From Lentimicrobiaceae bacterium (lineage in GTDB: Bacteria > Bacteroidota > Bacteroidia > Bacteroidales > Lentimicrobiaceae), in the NCBI GenBank assembly GCA_028697695.1, contig JAQVEI010000049.1, positions 1 through 9,841 of the forward strand: DNA of 9,841 nucleotides. The letters are read 5' to 3'. Under the pieces are notes generated by a model. It searched no databases and had not been told where the DNA came from. It was given only the letters and a program-made list of their open reading frames with translations. The translations under genes and the position numbers were made by a program. Shown piece by piece: positions 1 to 7,069 of the stretch; the stretch's first letter is position 1, and the number at the start of each line of letters is the position of its first letter.

Positions 1-1
1 T

Positions 2-1171
2 GGCAGTAGCCTGCCCATGGGCAGCTACACCGGTGAACTTAGCATCAGCGGAGGCGGAGCCCCCCAGGTGAATGTGTCCCTTTCGGGATCGGTTACCGGC
101 AGTCAACAACCCGCATTGACTAATGTAACCCTGCCCCTTTACATTCAGGGTTCGGTACCCAATCCGAATCGATTGCCGTTTGCTTACCGCGCAACCCTTA
201 CCAACCTACTGCCCTCTGCCACCTACCGTTACTACAACAAAGTGGTCATCAGCACCGATAATGCCGATTATAACGGAGCCGGAAATTGTATTTTTGTTGA
301 TCCGGAAAACGGAAGCTTTACCCGTACGACCAATAGCTCCATGACCACTGCCGGACAATATGGCCAATTCACTACCGATGCCTCGGGCAGCTATAGCGGC
401 TGGTTTATTACCGAGCCTACCGGCAACGCCACCCGCTTTAAACCAGGCACACAACTGTTTGCGCGCATCGTGCTGAATGATGGCGCTGAGGGAACCACTG
501 AAGTTACCAGGCTAACAACCACCGATAGCTTCACCGTGCTCAATTTCGGAACCGGGGTGTCTGATACAACCGGCACAGCGGTTAGGGGAATATCTGATTT
601 CAATGCCAAAAATTTTGTTTTTATTTACGACAATACCAACGAAATTGGTCGTCCTGTTTACGGTACGCATGTGGAAAGCAGTGGCGTTGACTTTGTAAGC
701 GGTACCTACGCCCCGTTTTATGCAGAGCAGGTAGCCGGCGTTAATGGTGCATGGGGAGCCATTATACCCAATACATCCGGCAACGGCATAAGACGTATTG
801 TAGAACGCAGCTTAACAACCGGAGAAATGATAAAAAATTACACTTCAGAATCCGGAGCCTGGGGCTCTACGCAAACCATGAACCCCAATGGAGGTCTGGA
901 AAACATTCTGGTGGTGGACCTTACCCTGGGCATAGGCGCCCCGGTAACACAGGCCGGAAAGGTTTATGTTTTCAACAATATGCTTAAAATTCAACTTAAC
1001 CAACCCTACAACGGTCAGGTTGAAATCATCAACCTACAGGGACAATTGGTGGGCAACTATTATTTAAATGGTACCGAATCAGATTTTGCCCTTAACCTGC
1101 CGTCAGGCTTATATCTGGTAAGGTTAAGCAATAGCACCCAACCCATCGTAAGCAAAATCTTTATTCAATAA
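2..1171 (+). CDS. T9SS-sorted surface protein, C-terminal part (5' end outside window)
   Basis: The reading frame is open to the left window edge, and the first visible codons continue an Ig-like repeat, so the ATG at 17 is internal and the true start lies upstream. Of the 389 visible residues, about 1-31 are the tail of an Ig-like repeat (ending SGGG...VSLSGSV), 37-307 are a roughly 270-aa module also found twice in the next gene, and 321-389 are a type A T9SS C-terminal sorting domain. The sorting domain shows NLQGQLV, then GLYLVRL, and ends SKIFIQ. By family knowledge, such proteins cross the outer membrane by type IX secretion, lose the sorting domain, and are attached to the surface or released. 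It is a tandem paralogue of the gene at 1248. The substrate or ligand is unknown. I saw no catalytic motif; adhesion or a structural role is only a guess. Confidence 0.85.
   Translation, partial: GSSLPMGSYTGELSISGGGAPQVNVSLSGSVTGSQQPALTNVTLPLYIQGSVPNPNRLPFAYRATLTNLLPSATYRYYNKVVISTDNADYNGAGNCIFVDPENGSFTRTTNSSMTTAGQYGQFTTDASGSYSGWFITEPTGNATRFKPGTQLFARIVLNDGAEGTTEVTRLTTTDSFTVLNFGTGVSDTTGTAVRGISDFNAKNFVFIYDNTNEIGRPVYGTHVESSGVDFVSGTYAPFYAEQVAGVNGAWGAIIPNTSGNGIRRIVERSLTTGEMIKNYTSESGAWGSTQTMNPNGGLENILVVDLTLGIGAPVTQAGKVYVFNNMLKIQLNQPYNGQVEIINLQGQLVGNYYLNGTESDFALNLPSGLYLVRLSNSTQPIVSKIFIQ
110..922 (+). repeat. 270-aa module, copy 1 (813 bp)
   Basis: First of three copies in the window, lying between an Ig-like repeat and a sorting domain. 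Landmarks shared with the other copies include YRYYNK, NGAGN, FTRTT, FTTDASGSYSGWFITE, LNDG, GTAVRGIS, GRPVYGTH, NGAWG and NPNGG. It has the same length as copy 3 (813 bp). The DNA at 386-428 matches copy 3 at 4545-4587 in 39 of 43 positions, counted by eye. I do not recognise a named family. Confidence 0.85.
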
Positions 1172-1182
1172 GTTAAATTTTT

Positions 1183-1222
1183 AAGTCTTCGTTGAGGCCT
1201 TCTATGGCTTCAACGGAGACTT
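1183..1222 (+). terminator. Long intergenic hairpin, possible terminator
   Basis: Two 17-nt arms (1183-1199 and 1206-1222) pair along their whole length with two G-T wobbles, around a 6-nt loop (1200-1205). The hairpin starts 11 bp after the stop of the upstream gene and ends 25 bp before the start of the next. The 3' flank is only GATTTC, so the T-run expected of an intrinsic terminator is poor. It could end transcription of the first surface-protein gene, protect its mRNA 3' end, or dampen read-through into the second gene. The structure is clear; the function is inferred. Confidence 0.6.
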
Positions 1223-1247
1223 GATTTCATCACTAAACTCAATAATT

Positions 1248-4200
1248 ATGAAAAGAATATTACAAATTACAGGAATCATCGGCTTGTTTGTGCTTTATGG
1301 CTCCTTAAACATCAATCTGCTTTATGCACAATCGGCCATTGTTAATTTAAGGCCCGCCCAGGTAGATATATCGGCTGCAACATCCGAAGGCGCTGTTTTA
1401 ATGACCCTTTTCGATTACTCCTCAGATGATGCGCGTTACCGTTTGTATGGTGGTTCAAACAGTTATTATTGCTGGGATGCAGAAACCAATACCTATGTAA
1501 CGAGCAACAGTTACAGCAGCGGCCCGCATGTACCGGGTACACCCACAACCTCTACCACATTCTGGATTCTTTATCAGCGGGGAACTCTGGCTAATACTGC
1601 TGCCAGCTATCGTGACCGTCTCGGTCCGGGATACAGTGCCAATTATCAAACCACGGCATTGCCTGCAGCAGCGGGAATTACTAACCCTCAGTATATTACA
1701 AAAAGTAATGTTAATTTTACTTCATGGTCTGATTTTTCGGTTAGACATGTGGTGCTGGGCTACGATGCCATTATGGGAGGTACACTTATTTCTGCCGCAC
1801 CCACTGCCATAGGCGATGGTAGCTTTAACCTGACAATAGAAACCGGCACTGTTCTCAATCGCATCGAAGTAAGGGATGTGATGAATAACCTGATTGAATC
1901 GGTTACCGGCACCTGGCCTTCAGGAATTTCCATATTGCCGCCAACCAATTTCACGGCTGAGGCACAAAGCAATACACAGATTGACCTTGACTGGGCATTA
2001 AATGCTTCCGGAGATGGCGTAGTATTGGCCTGGTCAGCAGATGGTGTATTCGGAACTCCCTCGGGCAGCTATTCTCCCGGCAGTACCATTACAGGTGGTG
2101 GAAATGTAATTTACACAGGTACAGGGACCGCATTCAGCCACACCGCCCTGAACCCCGGCACCGAATACTTTTACAAGATTTGGGCCTTTGACGGAAGTGA
2201 ATATTCGCCGGGCGTAACGGCCTCGGAAGAAACTTTTCCCAATCCGGCTACCACAACCCTGCCCTATATTGAAGATTTTAGCGATGGCTTTGGCGACGGC
2301 AGAACCTTTAGCGTATCAGGCGATACAAAACAATGGCTGCACAGCAACAGTGGTGGTTATGTGTATATGAACGGCTACAATTCAGGCGAACTTGAAGAAG
2401 ACTGGTTAATATTACCCGGGATGAACCTGGATAACTATTTTAATGAATCGCTTAGCTTTGACACCTGGTACCGTTTTGGGAATGACAATAATGACAATTA
2501 CTTTGAATTTGTCTATTCCACCAATTATTCAGGAATAGGTAGTCCGGCGGCTGCCACCTGGACAGAAATCACCTTTACGCGACCTGGTGCTGAACAGCAA
2601 TGGACCTCCTCAGGTCTGATCGACATCTCGGGTATAGCGGGCACGAACGTGTATTTTGCATTCAAATACCACTACAATGCCGGCAATTACCGCTCATGGC
2701 AAGTAGACAACATCAGTGTAATGGCAGGCAATACACCTGCTTTATTGGCTTCACCTACCACACTGAGCGGATTTACCTATGAAATTGGTAGTGGACCTTC
2801 GGCTGTTCAAACCTATACCCTTACGGCTCAAAATCTTCAGGGAGGCAGCGGTGTTATCTCAGTTACTGCTCCCCTGGATTATGAAATTTCATTGAATGGC
2901 ACTACCTGGGCAGGCCAGTATAGTCTTCCCTATGCCGGTGGTGAACTTACAGGTCAGCCCGTTACTATCCATGTACGTTTAAAAGCCGGATTGGCCATTG
3001 GCACCTATAACCAAGCCATTCAGCATAGCGGTGGTGGTGTAACCAATATGGGGGTTACCCTCAATGGCAATGTAACCGACCTGCTGCCCATAATCAGTAG
3101 TGAAATGGTTCCTGCATACATACAGGGCAATTCTCCATCCAATAATCAGCGGCTGCCCTATGCATTCCACCTTACCATCAATAACCTGATTCCGTCTGCT
3201 ACGTACCGCTATTACAACAAGGCAGTGATTGGCACCGATTCGCCCACCAGCAATGGTGCCGGCAATAGTATATTTGTAAATGCTGATGGTACTTTTACCC
3301 GCACCACGAGTACTTCTTTAGGCAATGCAGGTGAGTATGGAGAGTTTACCACCGATGCTTCGGGAAGCTACAGCGGATGGTTCATCACAGAAGCTACAGG
3401 TAATTCCCGCTTCACGGTAGGCAACCAGGTGTTTATGCGGCTTATGCTCAACAACGGTGCCGATGGCACCTCCGTTGTTAATCGCCTCACCACCACGCAG
3501 CCCGTTGAAGTAATTAATTTTGGCGATTTCGTTCAACCGGGCATGGGCACAGCAATCCGCGGTATCTCTGAAGCTACCCCGGGTAATATGGTGTATCTTT
3601 ACGATAATGAAGACGGAACCGGGCGGCCAGTGTATGGAACCAGCGTTGAAACTACAGGTATTGACTTTACTGCAGCCAACTCATATGCTACTTTCTATAA
3701 AAATGATGTTCAGGGTGTAAATGGTTCATGGGGAGGCATCATTCCCAACCAGTGCCCCAATGGCCTGCGTCGCGTTGAAGAACGAAGCCGCACTTCGGGT
3801 GAAGTGGTTTCGGTGCATACTTCTCCCGACGGTATTTGGGGTGCCTACGACACACGCAACCCCTTTGGCGGTGAAGTGGATATCATTATCATCGACCTGA
3901 TGGCCCCAGGCAACCCGGTGCTTACCGTTAGCCCATCCACCCTTAGTGGATTTACCTATCTGGTGGACAATGGCCCCTCAGATATACAAACCTATACCCT
4001 GAGTGGCAACAACCTGGAAGGCACAGGAAACATCACGGTTACTGCACCCGAAGCCTACGAAATATCAGACAATGGCGTAGATTTCGGCAACACACTTACT
4101 TATCCCATAGTAGATGGCGAAATATCAGGACAACCGGTTACCGTATCCGTTCGGTTGATGGCCGGATTGAATGTGGGTGAATACAATGGTCAAACGATTG

Positions 4201-5339
4201 TAAACAGTGGAGGGGGAGCCAGTGACAAATTGGTTACCCTTAATGGAAATGTTACCTCCGCTATGTCTCCCGCACTTCAGGAAGTTACCCTGCCCCTTTA
4301 TATGCAGGGGATAAATGGCAGCAACAATACCCGCGTTCCGGTGGCTTACCGGACTACCCTCGCGAACCTGCAGGCTGAAACAACTTACAGGTACTTCAAC
4401 AAAGTAGTACTGGAATCTGACCTGCCCGATTACAATGGCGCCGGAAATACAATTTATGTCAGCGAAAGTGGAGAATTTACCCGCACAACAGGTACCTCAT
4501 TCAACAACCCCGGCGAATACGGAACGTTTACTACCGATGCACAGGGCAGCTATACCGGATGGTTTATTACCGAACCAACCGGCAACGACAGATTTACGCC
4601 CGGAAATCAGGTATATATGCGTATTTGCTTAAACGATGGCAATGAAGGTACCGTGGTTACCACCCGGTTAACTACTGAAGACTTTGTCACCATATTGCAA
4701 TTTGGTACAGAAGCAAGCAGCACACAGGGTACTGCCATTCGTGGTGTGAGCCAGGATGACCCCAAAGATTTTGTTTATCTGTATGACAATATCGATGGTA
4801 GCGGCCGTCCGCTTTACGTTACACATATTGAAACCTCAGGTGTTGATTTTTCAACCATTACCAATTATGCACCGTTTTATCTTAACGATGTAGCCGGCAG
4901 CAACGGCTCATGGGGCGGAATAGTTCCCAATGTTAATGATGAAGGAGTGAAAAGTGTGGAAGTTAGATCGTTTGCCGATGGAAGTTTGGTGCATGAATAT
5001 GACGTACCATCAGGAATCTGGATCGGAGTGAATACCATCAATCCTACCGGTGGTGTGGACAATGTTCTGGTGCTCGATCTGGTCAACATTGGCATAGAGC
5101 TTATCAACCGCGAAGATTACACAATCTTTAGCAGTGGCAATCAGGTGAACCTGATGGTACCGGGTAAAGAAACCTATACCCTGCGAATATTCAATCTTCA
5201 GGGACAGCAAGTGTTCGTTGAGGAATTCTCAGGCAACAATACCTATCTATTTACCCTTAACGTACCTGCAGGAATCTACGTTGCCAACATTCGCAATGCC
5301 TCAGGCTCTGCTTCACAGAAACTATTTATCAGCAAATAG
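1248..5339 (+). CDS. Large multi-domain T9SS-secreted surface protein (1363 aa)
   Basis: I chose the ATG at 1248 because it puts a clean signal peptide first (MKRILQ..., hydrophobic core, cleavage near LLYA|QSA at 27/28). The in-frame TTG at 1221 would add nine residues in front of the signal and lies inside the intergenic hairpin. Domains by residue: 28-229 unassigned, rich in aromatic residues and Ser/Thr; 230-330 fibronectin type III-like (PPTNFTA, LNPGTEYFYKIWAFD); 338-494 choice-of-anchor-J/cleaved-adhesin-like (LPYIEDF at the start, WQVDNISV at the end); 497-609 Ig-like repeat; 619-884 270-aa module; 890-1002 second Ig-like repeat; 1008-1278 second 270-aa module; 1285-1363 type A T9SS sorting domain (NLQGQQV, AGIYVANI, QKLFISK). 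No peptidase or glycosidase motif was seen. The likely role is a surface-displayed binding or structural protein. It is paralogous to the gene just upstream and is closed by a strong terminator. Confidence 0.9.
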   Translation: MKRILQITGIIGLFVLYGSLNINLLYAQSAIVNLRPAQVDISAATSEGAVLMTLFDYSSDDARYRLYGGSNSYYCWDAETNTYVTSNSYSSGPHVPGTPTTSTTFWILYQRGTLANTAASYRDRLGPGYSANYQTTALPAAAGITNPQYITKSNVNFTSWSDFSVRHVVLGYDAIMGGTLISAAPTAIGDGSFNLTIETGTVLNRIEVRDVMNNLIESVTGTWPSGISILPPTNFTAEAQSNTQIDLDWALNASGDGVVLAWSADGVFGTPSGSYSPGSTITGGGNVIYTGTGTAFSHTALNPGTEYFYKIWAFDGSEYSPGVTASEETFPNPATTTLPYIEDFSDGFGDGRTFSVSGDTKQWLHSNSGGYVYMNGYNSGELEEDWLILPGMNLDNYFNESLSFDTWYRFGNDNNDNYFEFVYSTNYSGIGSPAAATWTEITFTRPGAEQQWTSSGLIDISGIAGTNVYFAFKYHYNAGNYRSWQVDNISVMAGNTPALLASPTTLSGFTYEIGSGPSAVQTYTLTAQNLQGGSGVISVTAPLDYEISLNGTTWAGQYSLPYAGGELTGQPVTIHVRLKAGLAIGTYNQAIQHSGGGVTNMGVTLNGNVTDLLPIISSEMVPAYIQGNSPSNNQRLPYAFHLTINNLIPSATYRYYNKAVIGTDSPTSNGAGNSIFVNADGTFTRTTSTSLGNAGEYGEFTTDASGSYSGWFITEATGNSRFTVGNQVFMRLMLNNGADGTSVVNRLTTTQPVEVINFGDFVQPGMGTAIRGISEATPGNMVYLYDNEDGTGRPVYGTSVETTGIDFTAANSYATFYKNDVQGVNGSWGGIIPNQCPNGLRRVEERSRTSGEVVSVHTSPDGIWGAYDTRNPFGGEVDIIIIDLMAPGNPVLTVSPSTLSGFTYLVDNGPSDIQTYTLSGNNLEGTGNITVTAPEAYEISDNGVDFGNTLTYPIVDGEISGQPVTVSVRLMAGLNVGEYNGQTIVNSGGGASDKLVTLNGNVTSAMSPALQEVTLPLYMQGINGSNNTRVPVAYRTTLANLQAETTYRYFNKVVLESDLPDYNGAGNTIYVSESGEFTRTTGTSFNNPGEYGTFTTDAQGSYTGWFITEPTGNDRFTPGNQVYMRICLNDGNEGTVVTTRLTTEDFVTILQFGTEASSTQGTAIRGVSQDDPKDFVYLYDNIDGSGRPLYVTHIETSGVDFSTITNYAPFYLNDVAGSNGSWGGIVPNVNDEGVKSVEVRSFADGSLVHEYDVPSGIWIGVNTINPTGGVDNVLVLDLVNIGIELINREDYTIFSSGNQVNLMVPGKETYTLRIFNLQGQQVFVEEFSGNNTYLFTLNVPAGIYVANIRNASGSASQKLFISK
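2736..3074 (+). repeat. Ig-like repeat, copy A (about 113 aa)
   Basis: Encodes a beta-rich unit with TLSGFTYEIGSGPS near the start, then QTYTLTAQNL, VTAPLDYEIS, VRLKAGLAIGTYN, and HSGGG...VTLNGNV at the end. From memory, this pattern is very common in Bacteroidetes secreted proteins as a spacer-like Ig fold. It stands directly before the second copy of the 270-aa module. The second full unit in this gene has the same length (339 bp). Confidence 0.8.
3102..3899 (+). repeat. 270-aa module, copy 2 (798 bp)
   Basis: Carries the same order of landmarks as the other copies: ATYRYYNK, NGAGN, FTRTT, FTTDASGSYSGWFITE, LNNG, RLTTT, GTAIRGIS, GRPVYGT, NGSWGGIIPN and NPFGG. It is 15 bp shorter than copies 1 and 3 and looks more diverged at the DNA level in the central WF[IV]TE block, which suggests an older duplication than the one linking copies 1 and 3. 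Confidence 0.85.
3915..4253 (+). repeat. Ig-like repeat, copy B (about 113 aa)
   Basis: Second full Ig-like unit of the gene, with TLSGFTYLVDNGPS, QTYTLSGNNL, VTAPEAYEIS, VRLMAGLNVGEYN, and NSGGG...VTLNGNV. It joins two 270-aa modules. The tail of a third such unit is visible at 2-94 in the upstream gene, so the order Ig-like then module holds for all three modules in the window. Confidence 0.8.
4269..5081 (+). repeat. 270-aa module, copy 3 (813 bp)
   Basis: Last module before the sorting domain. It keeps TTYRYFNK, NGAGN, FTRTT, FTTDAQGSYTGWFITE, LNDG, RLTT, GTAIRGVS, GRPLY, NGSWGGIVPN and NPTGG. It matches copy 1, the module before the sorting domain of the upstream paralogue, more closely than copy 2 in the same gene. 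That fits duplication of a whole gene end, or gene conversion between the tandem genes. Confidence 0.85.
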
Positions 5340-5357
5340 CACGAAGTGTTTTATCTT

Positions 5358-5394
5358 AAAGAACCGTGTCTGGAGAAATCCGGCACGGTTTTTT
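5358..5394 (+). terminator. Intrinsic terminator with GAAA tetraloop
   Basis: A stem of AACCGTG (5362-5368) with CACGGTT (5384-5390) is continued, after one bulged T, by CTGGA with TCCGG around a GAAA loop (5375-5378). The right arm runs straight into TTTT (5391-5394), which can also pair with the AAAG at 5358-5361. It lies 18 bp after the stop of the large surface-protein gene and should separate it from manA. This is the best-formed terminator in the window. Confidence 0.88.
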
Positions 5395-5440
5395 CATAGC
5401 CCACTGTGAACTTATTAAAATATTATATAAAGTAGGAACA

Positions 5441-5474
5441 TTTTTATCACATTCACCGAAATGTTGTAATTTAG
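5441..5474 (+). promoter_or_regulatory. Possible Bacteroidetes-type promoter for the manA gene run
   Basis: TAATTTAG at 5467-5474 differs in one position from the Bacteroidetes -7 element TAnnTTTG. A T-rich run at 5441-5445 stands 21 bp upstream, close to the usual spacing for a TTTG-like -33 element. The site follows the terminator at 5394 and lies about 36 bp before the manA start, which is where a promoter would be expected. The surrounding DNA is very A/T-rich, so a chance match is possible. Confidence 0.45.
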
Positions 5475-5510
5475 CCCCCTGCTTTTAGACTTGAGACTCA
5501 ACGACAAACT

Positions 5511-6503
5511 ATGGAAAATCAACTTTATCCTCTTAAGTTTAAGCCAGTGCTTAAAGATAAGATATGGGGTGGTAATAAAGTAAACCGCTTGCTGGGTATT
5601 GACTTTTCTCCCCTCCCGAATTGTGGCGAGGCCTGGGTAGTTTCCGGCGTAGAAGGAAATCAAACTGCCGTTTCTAACGGATTTTTGGCTGGCAATGAGC
5701 TAAATGAGCTCGTTGAAGTGTATATGGGTGACCTTGTGGGTGATTCAGTATTTCAACGTCACGGCAATGAATTCCCTATACTGGTGAAATTTATTGATGC
5801 TGCCGAATATTTATCCATTCAGGTACATCCCGACGATGAGCTTGCCGCCAAAAGAGGGGTTGGAAACGGCAAATCGGAAATGTGGTACATACTTGATGCC
5901 GATAAAAATGCCGAACTCATCAGCGGATTTAGTCAGAAAGTAGACAAAGAAAGCTATCTTAAACACCTTGAGAACAAAACTTTAAAAGAGATACTCAATA
6001 TAGAGAAGGTTGAGAAAGGTGATGTATTTTACATGCCCGCAGGCCGGATTCATGGCATTGGACCCGGCATATTTTTGGCTGAAATACAGCAAACTTCCGA
6101 TACTACATACAGGATTTACGACTGGGACAGGATTGATGAAGACGGAAACAGCCGTGAATTGCATACCGCCGAAGCATTGGAAGCCATTGATTTTAATGTT
6201 TACAACGACTACAAATCCACTTACCAAACAAAACACAATGGTACGGCCAATCTGGTAAGCAGTCCTTATTTCACTACCAATCTCATAGACCTGGATCAGG
6301 CTCTGGCCAAAGATTACAGCGAGCTGGACTCGTTTGTTATTTTGCTTTGCACAGAAGGGACGCTTACCTTGGTACACGGTGGCACCAATGAGCCACAAGT
6401 GAAATTAAAAAAAGGGGACGCAGTGTTGGTACCCGCCAGCCTTGACAGGATAGACCTCATTCCCGACATGCCGTCCAAATTACTTGAAGTTTACTTACCC
6501 TAA
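5511..6503 (+). CDS. manA: Mannose-6-phosphate isomerase, class I
   Basis: Interconverts mannose 6-phosphate and fructose 6-phosphate in the cytoplasm, linking glycolysis to mannose use and GDP-mannose-derived sugars. At 330 residues it matches the short class I enzymes seen in Firmicutes and Bacteroidetes. Expected zinc ligands are visible: Q104 and H106 in SIQVHPDD, E123 in GKSEMWYIL, and H181 in PAGRIHGIG. The likely catalytic Arg is R201 in TTYRIYDWDR. The N-terminal LKDKIWGG is also typical. It has no signal peptide. The start gives the expected N-terminus; no Shine-Dalgarno sequence precedes it. It is the first gene of a four-gene run, 11 bp before the thioredoxin gene. Its metabolic role has no obvious link to the three envelope genes, so shared transcription may be incidental. 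Confidence 0.93.
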   Translation: MENQLYPLKFKPVLKDKIWGGNKVNRLLGIDFSPLPNCGEAWVVSGVEGNQTAVSNGFLAGNELNELVEVYMGDLVGDSVFQRHGNEFPILVKFIDAAEYLSIQVHPDDELAAKRGVGNGKSEMWYILDADKNAELISGFSQKVDKESYLKHLENKTLKEILNIEKVEKGDVFYMPAGRIHGIGPGIFLAEIQQTSDTTYRIYDWDRIDEDGNSRELHTAEALEAIDFNVYNDYKSTYQTKHNGTANLVSSPYFTTNLIDLDQALAKDYSELDSFVILLCTEGTLTLVHGGTNEPQVKLKKGDAVLVPASLDRIDLIPDMPSKLLEVYLP

Positions 6504-6514
6504 CAATAAATTAC

Positions 6515-7027
6515 ATGAAAAAATTAATCATTCTATCTCTCGTATCCTTGCTGTTTTCTATTGCTTATGCACAGGAATCCGGTAAGAAACTGCCCCAGGT
6601 TTCGGTAAAAACCCTAAACGGGGCTACCGTTAACACCGCCGAACTCAGCAACGATGGGAAACCAATCATTTTGAGCTTTTGGGCATTATGGTGCAAACCA
6701 TGTATCAATGAACTGACCACCATAAGTGATGTATATCCGGATTGGGTGGATGAAACAGGCGTGAAACTCGTTGCCGTTTCTATTGATGATGCGCGCAGTT
6801 CATCAAAAGTTGCACCTACAGTCAGCGGCAAAGGGTGGGAATATGAAGTGTTGCTGGATATAAACGGTGATTTTAAACGGGCCATGAATGTGAATATGAT
6901 TCCACATACCTTTTTGTTGAATGGGGATGGTGAAATTGTGTGGCAGCATACTTCATTCAGCGAAGGCAGCGAACTTGAACTTATCGAACTGGTTCGCAGG
7001 CTCAATCGTGGCGAATCCATCAACTAA
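6515..7027 (+). CDS. Secreted TlpA-like thioredoxin-fold protein
   Basis: The 170-aa product begins with a signal peptide (cleavage near AYA|QES, 19/20) followed by one thioredoxin/TlpA domain. The active site WCKPC is at 59-63 (FWALWCKPC), and the cis-proline region is MIPHTFLL with P130. C60 and C63 are the only cysteines, so it should cycle between dithiol and disulfide in the periplasm. By family knowledge, TlpA/ResA-like proteins usually reduce specific partner proteins. No lipobox is present, so it is predicted to be soluble. It starts 11 bp after manA and precedes a two-cysteine outer-membrane protein and a CXXC lipoprotein, so one of these is a natural candidate partner. Whether it acts as reductase or oxidase cannot be read from the sequence. 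Confidence 0.88.
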   Translation: MKKLIILSLVSLLFSIAYAQESGKKLPQVSVKTLNGATVNTAELSNDGKPIILSFWALWCKPCINELTTISDVYPDWVDETGVKLVAVSIDDARSSSKVAPTVSGKGWEYEVLLDINGDFKRAMNVNMIPHTFLLNGDGEIVWQHTSFSEGSELELIELVRRLNRGESIN

Positions 7028-7069
7028 TAAAAAACACACTTATCCAATCCTTACCGTTAATCCGGAATT

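Noticed and set aside
17..19. ATG as the start of the first gene
   Set aside because: The frame is open to the window edge, and the residues on both sides of this Met continue an Ig-like repeat, so it is an internal codon of a longer gene.
1221..1247. TTG start nine codons before the large surface-protein gene
   Set aside because: It lies within the intergenic hairpin, and the ATG at 1248 gives a standard signal peptide.
2259..2730. Reading the choice-of-anchor-J-like domain as a peptidase domain
   Set aside because: Such domains often accompany gingipain-like proteases, but no catalytic Cys/His or HExxH-type motif is visible anywhere in this protein.
5982..6398. 138-aa minus-strand frame inside manA
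   Set aside because: It lies wholly opposite a well-supported enzyme gene and shows no motif or initiation signal of its own.
6565..7023. 152-aa minus-strand frame inside the thioredoxin gene
   Set aside because: It is Ser-rich low-information sequence opposite a clear WCKPC protein, as expected for an antisense shadow.
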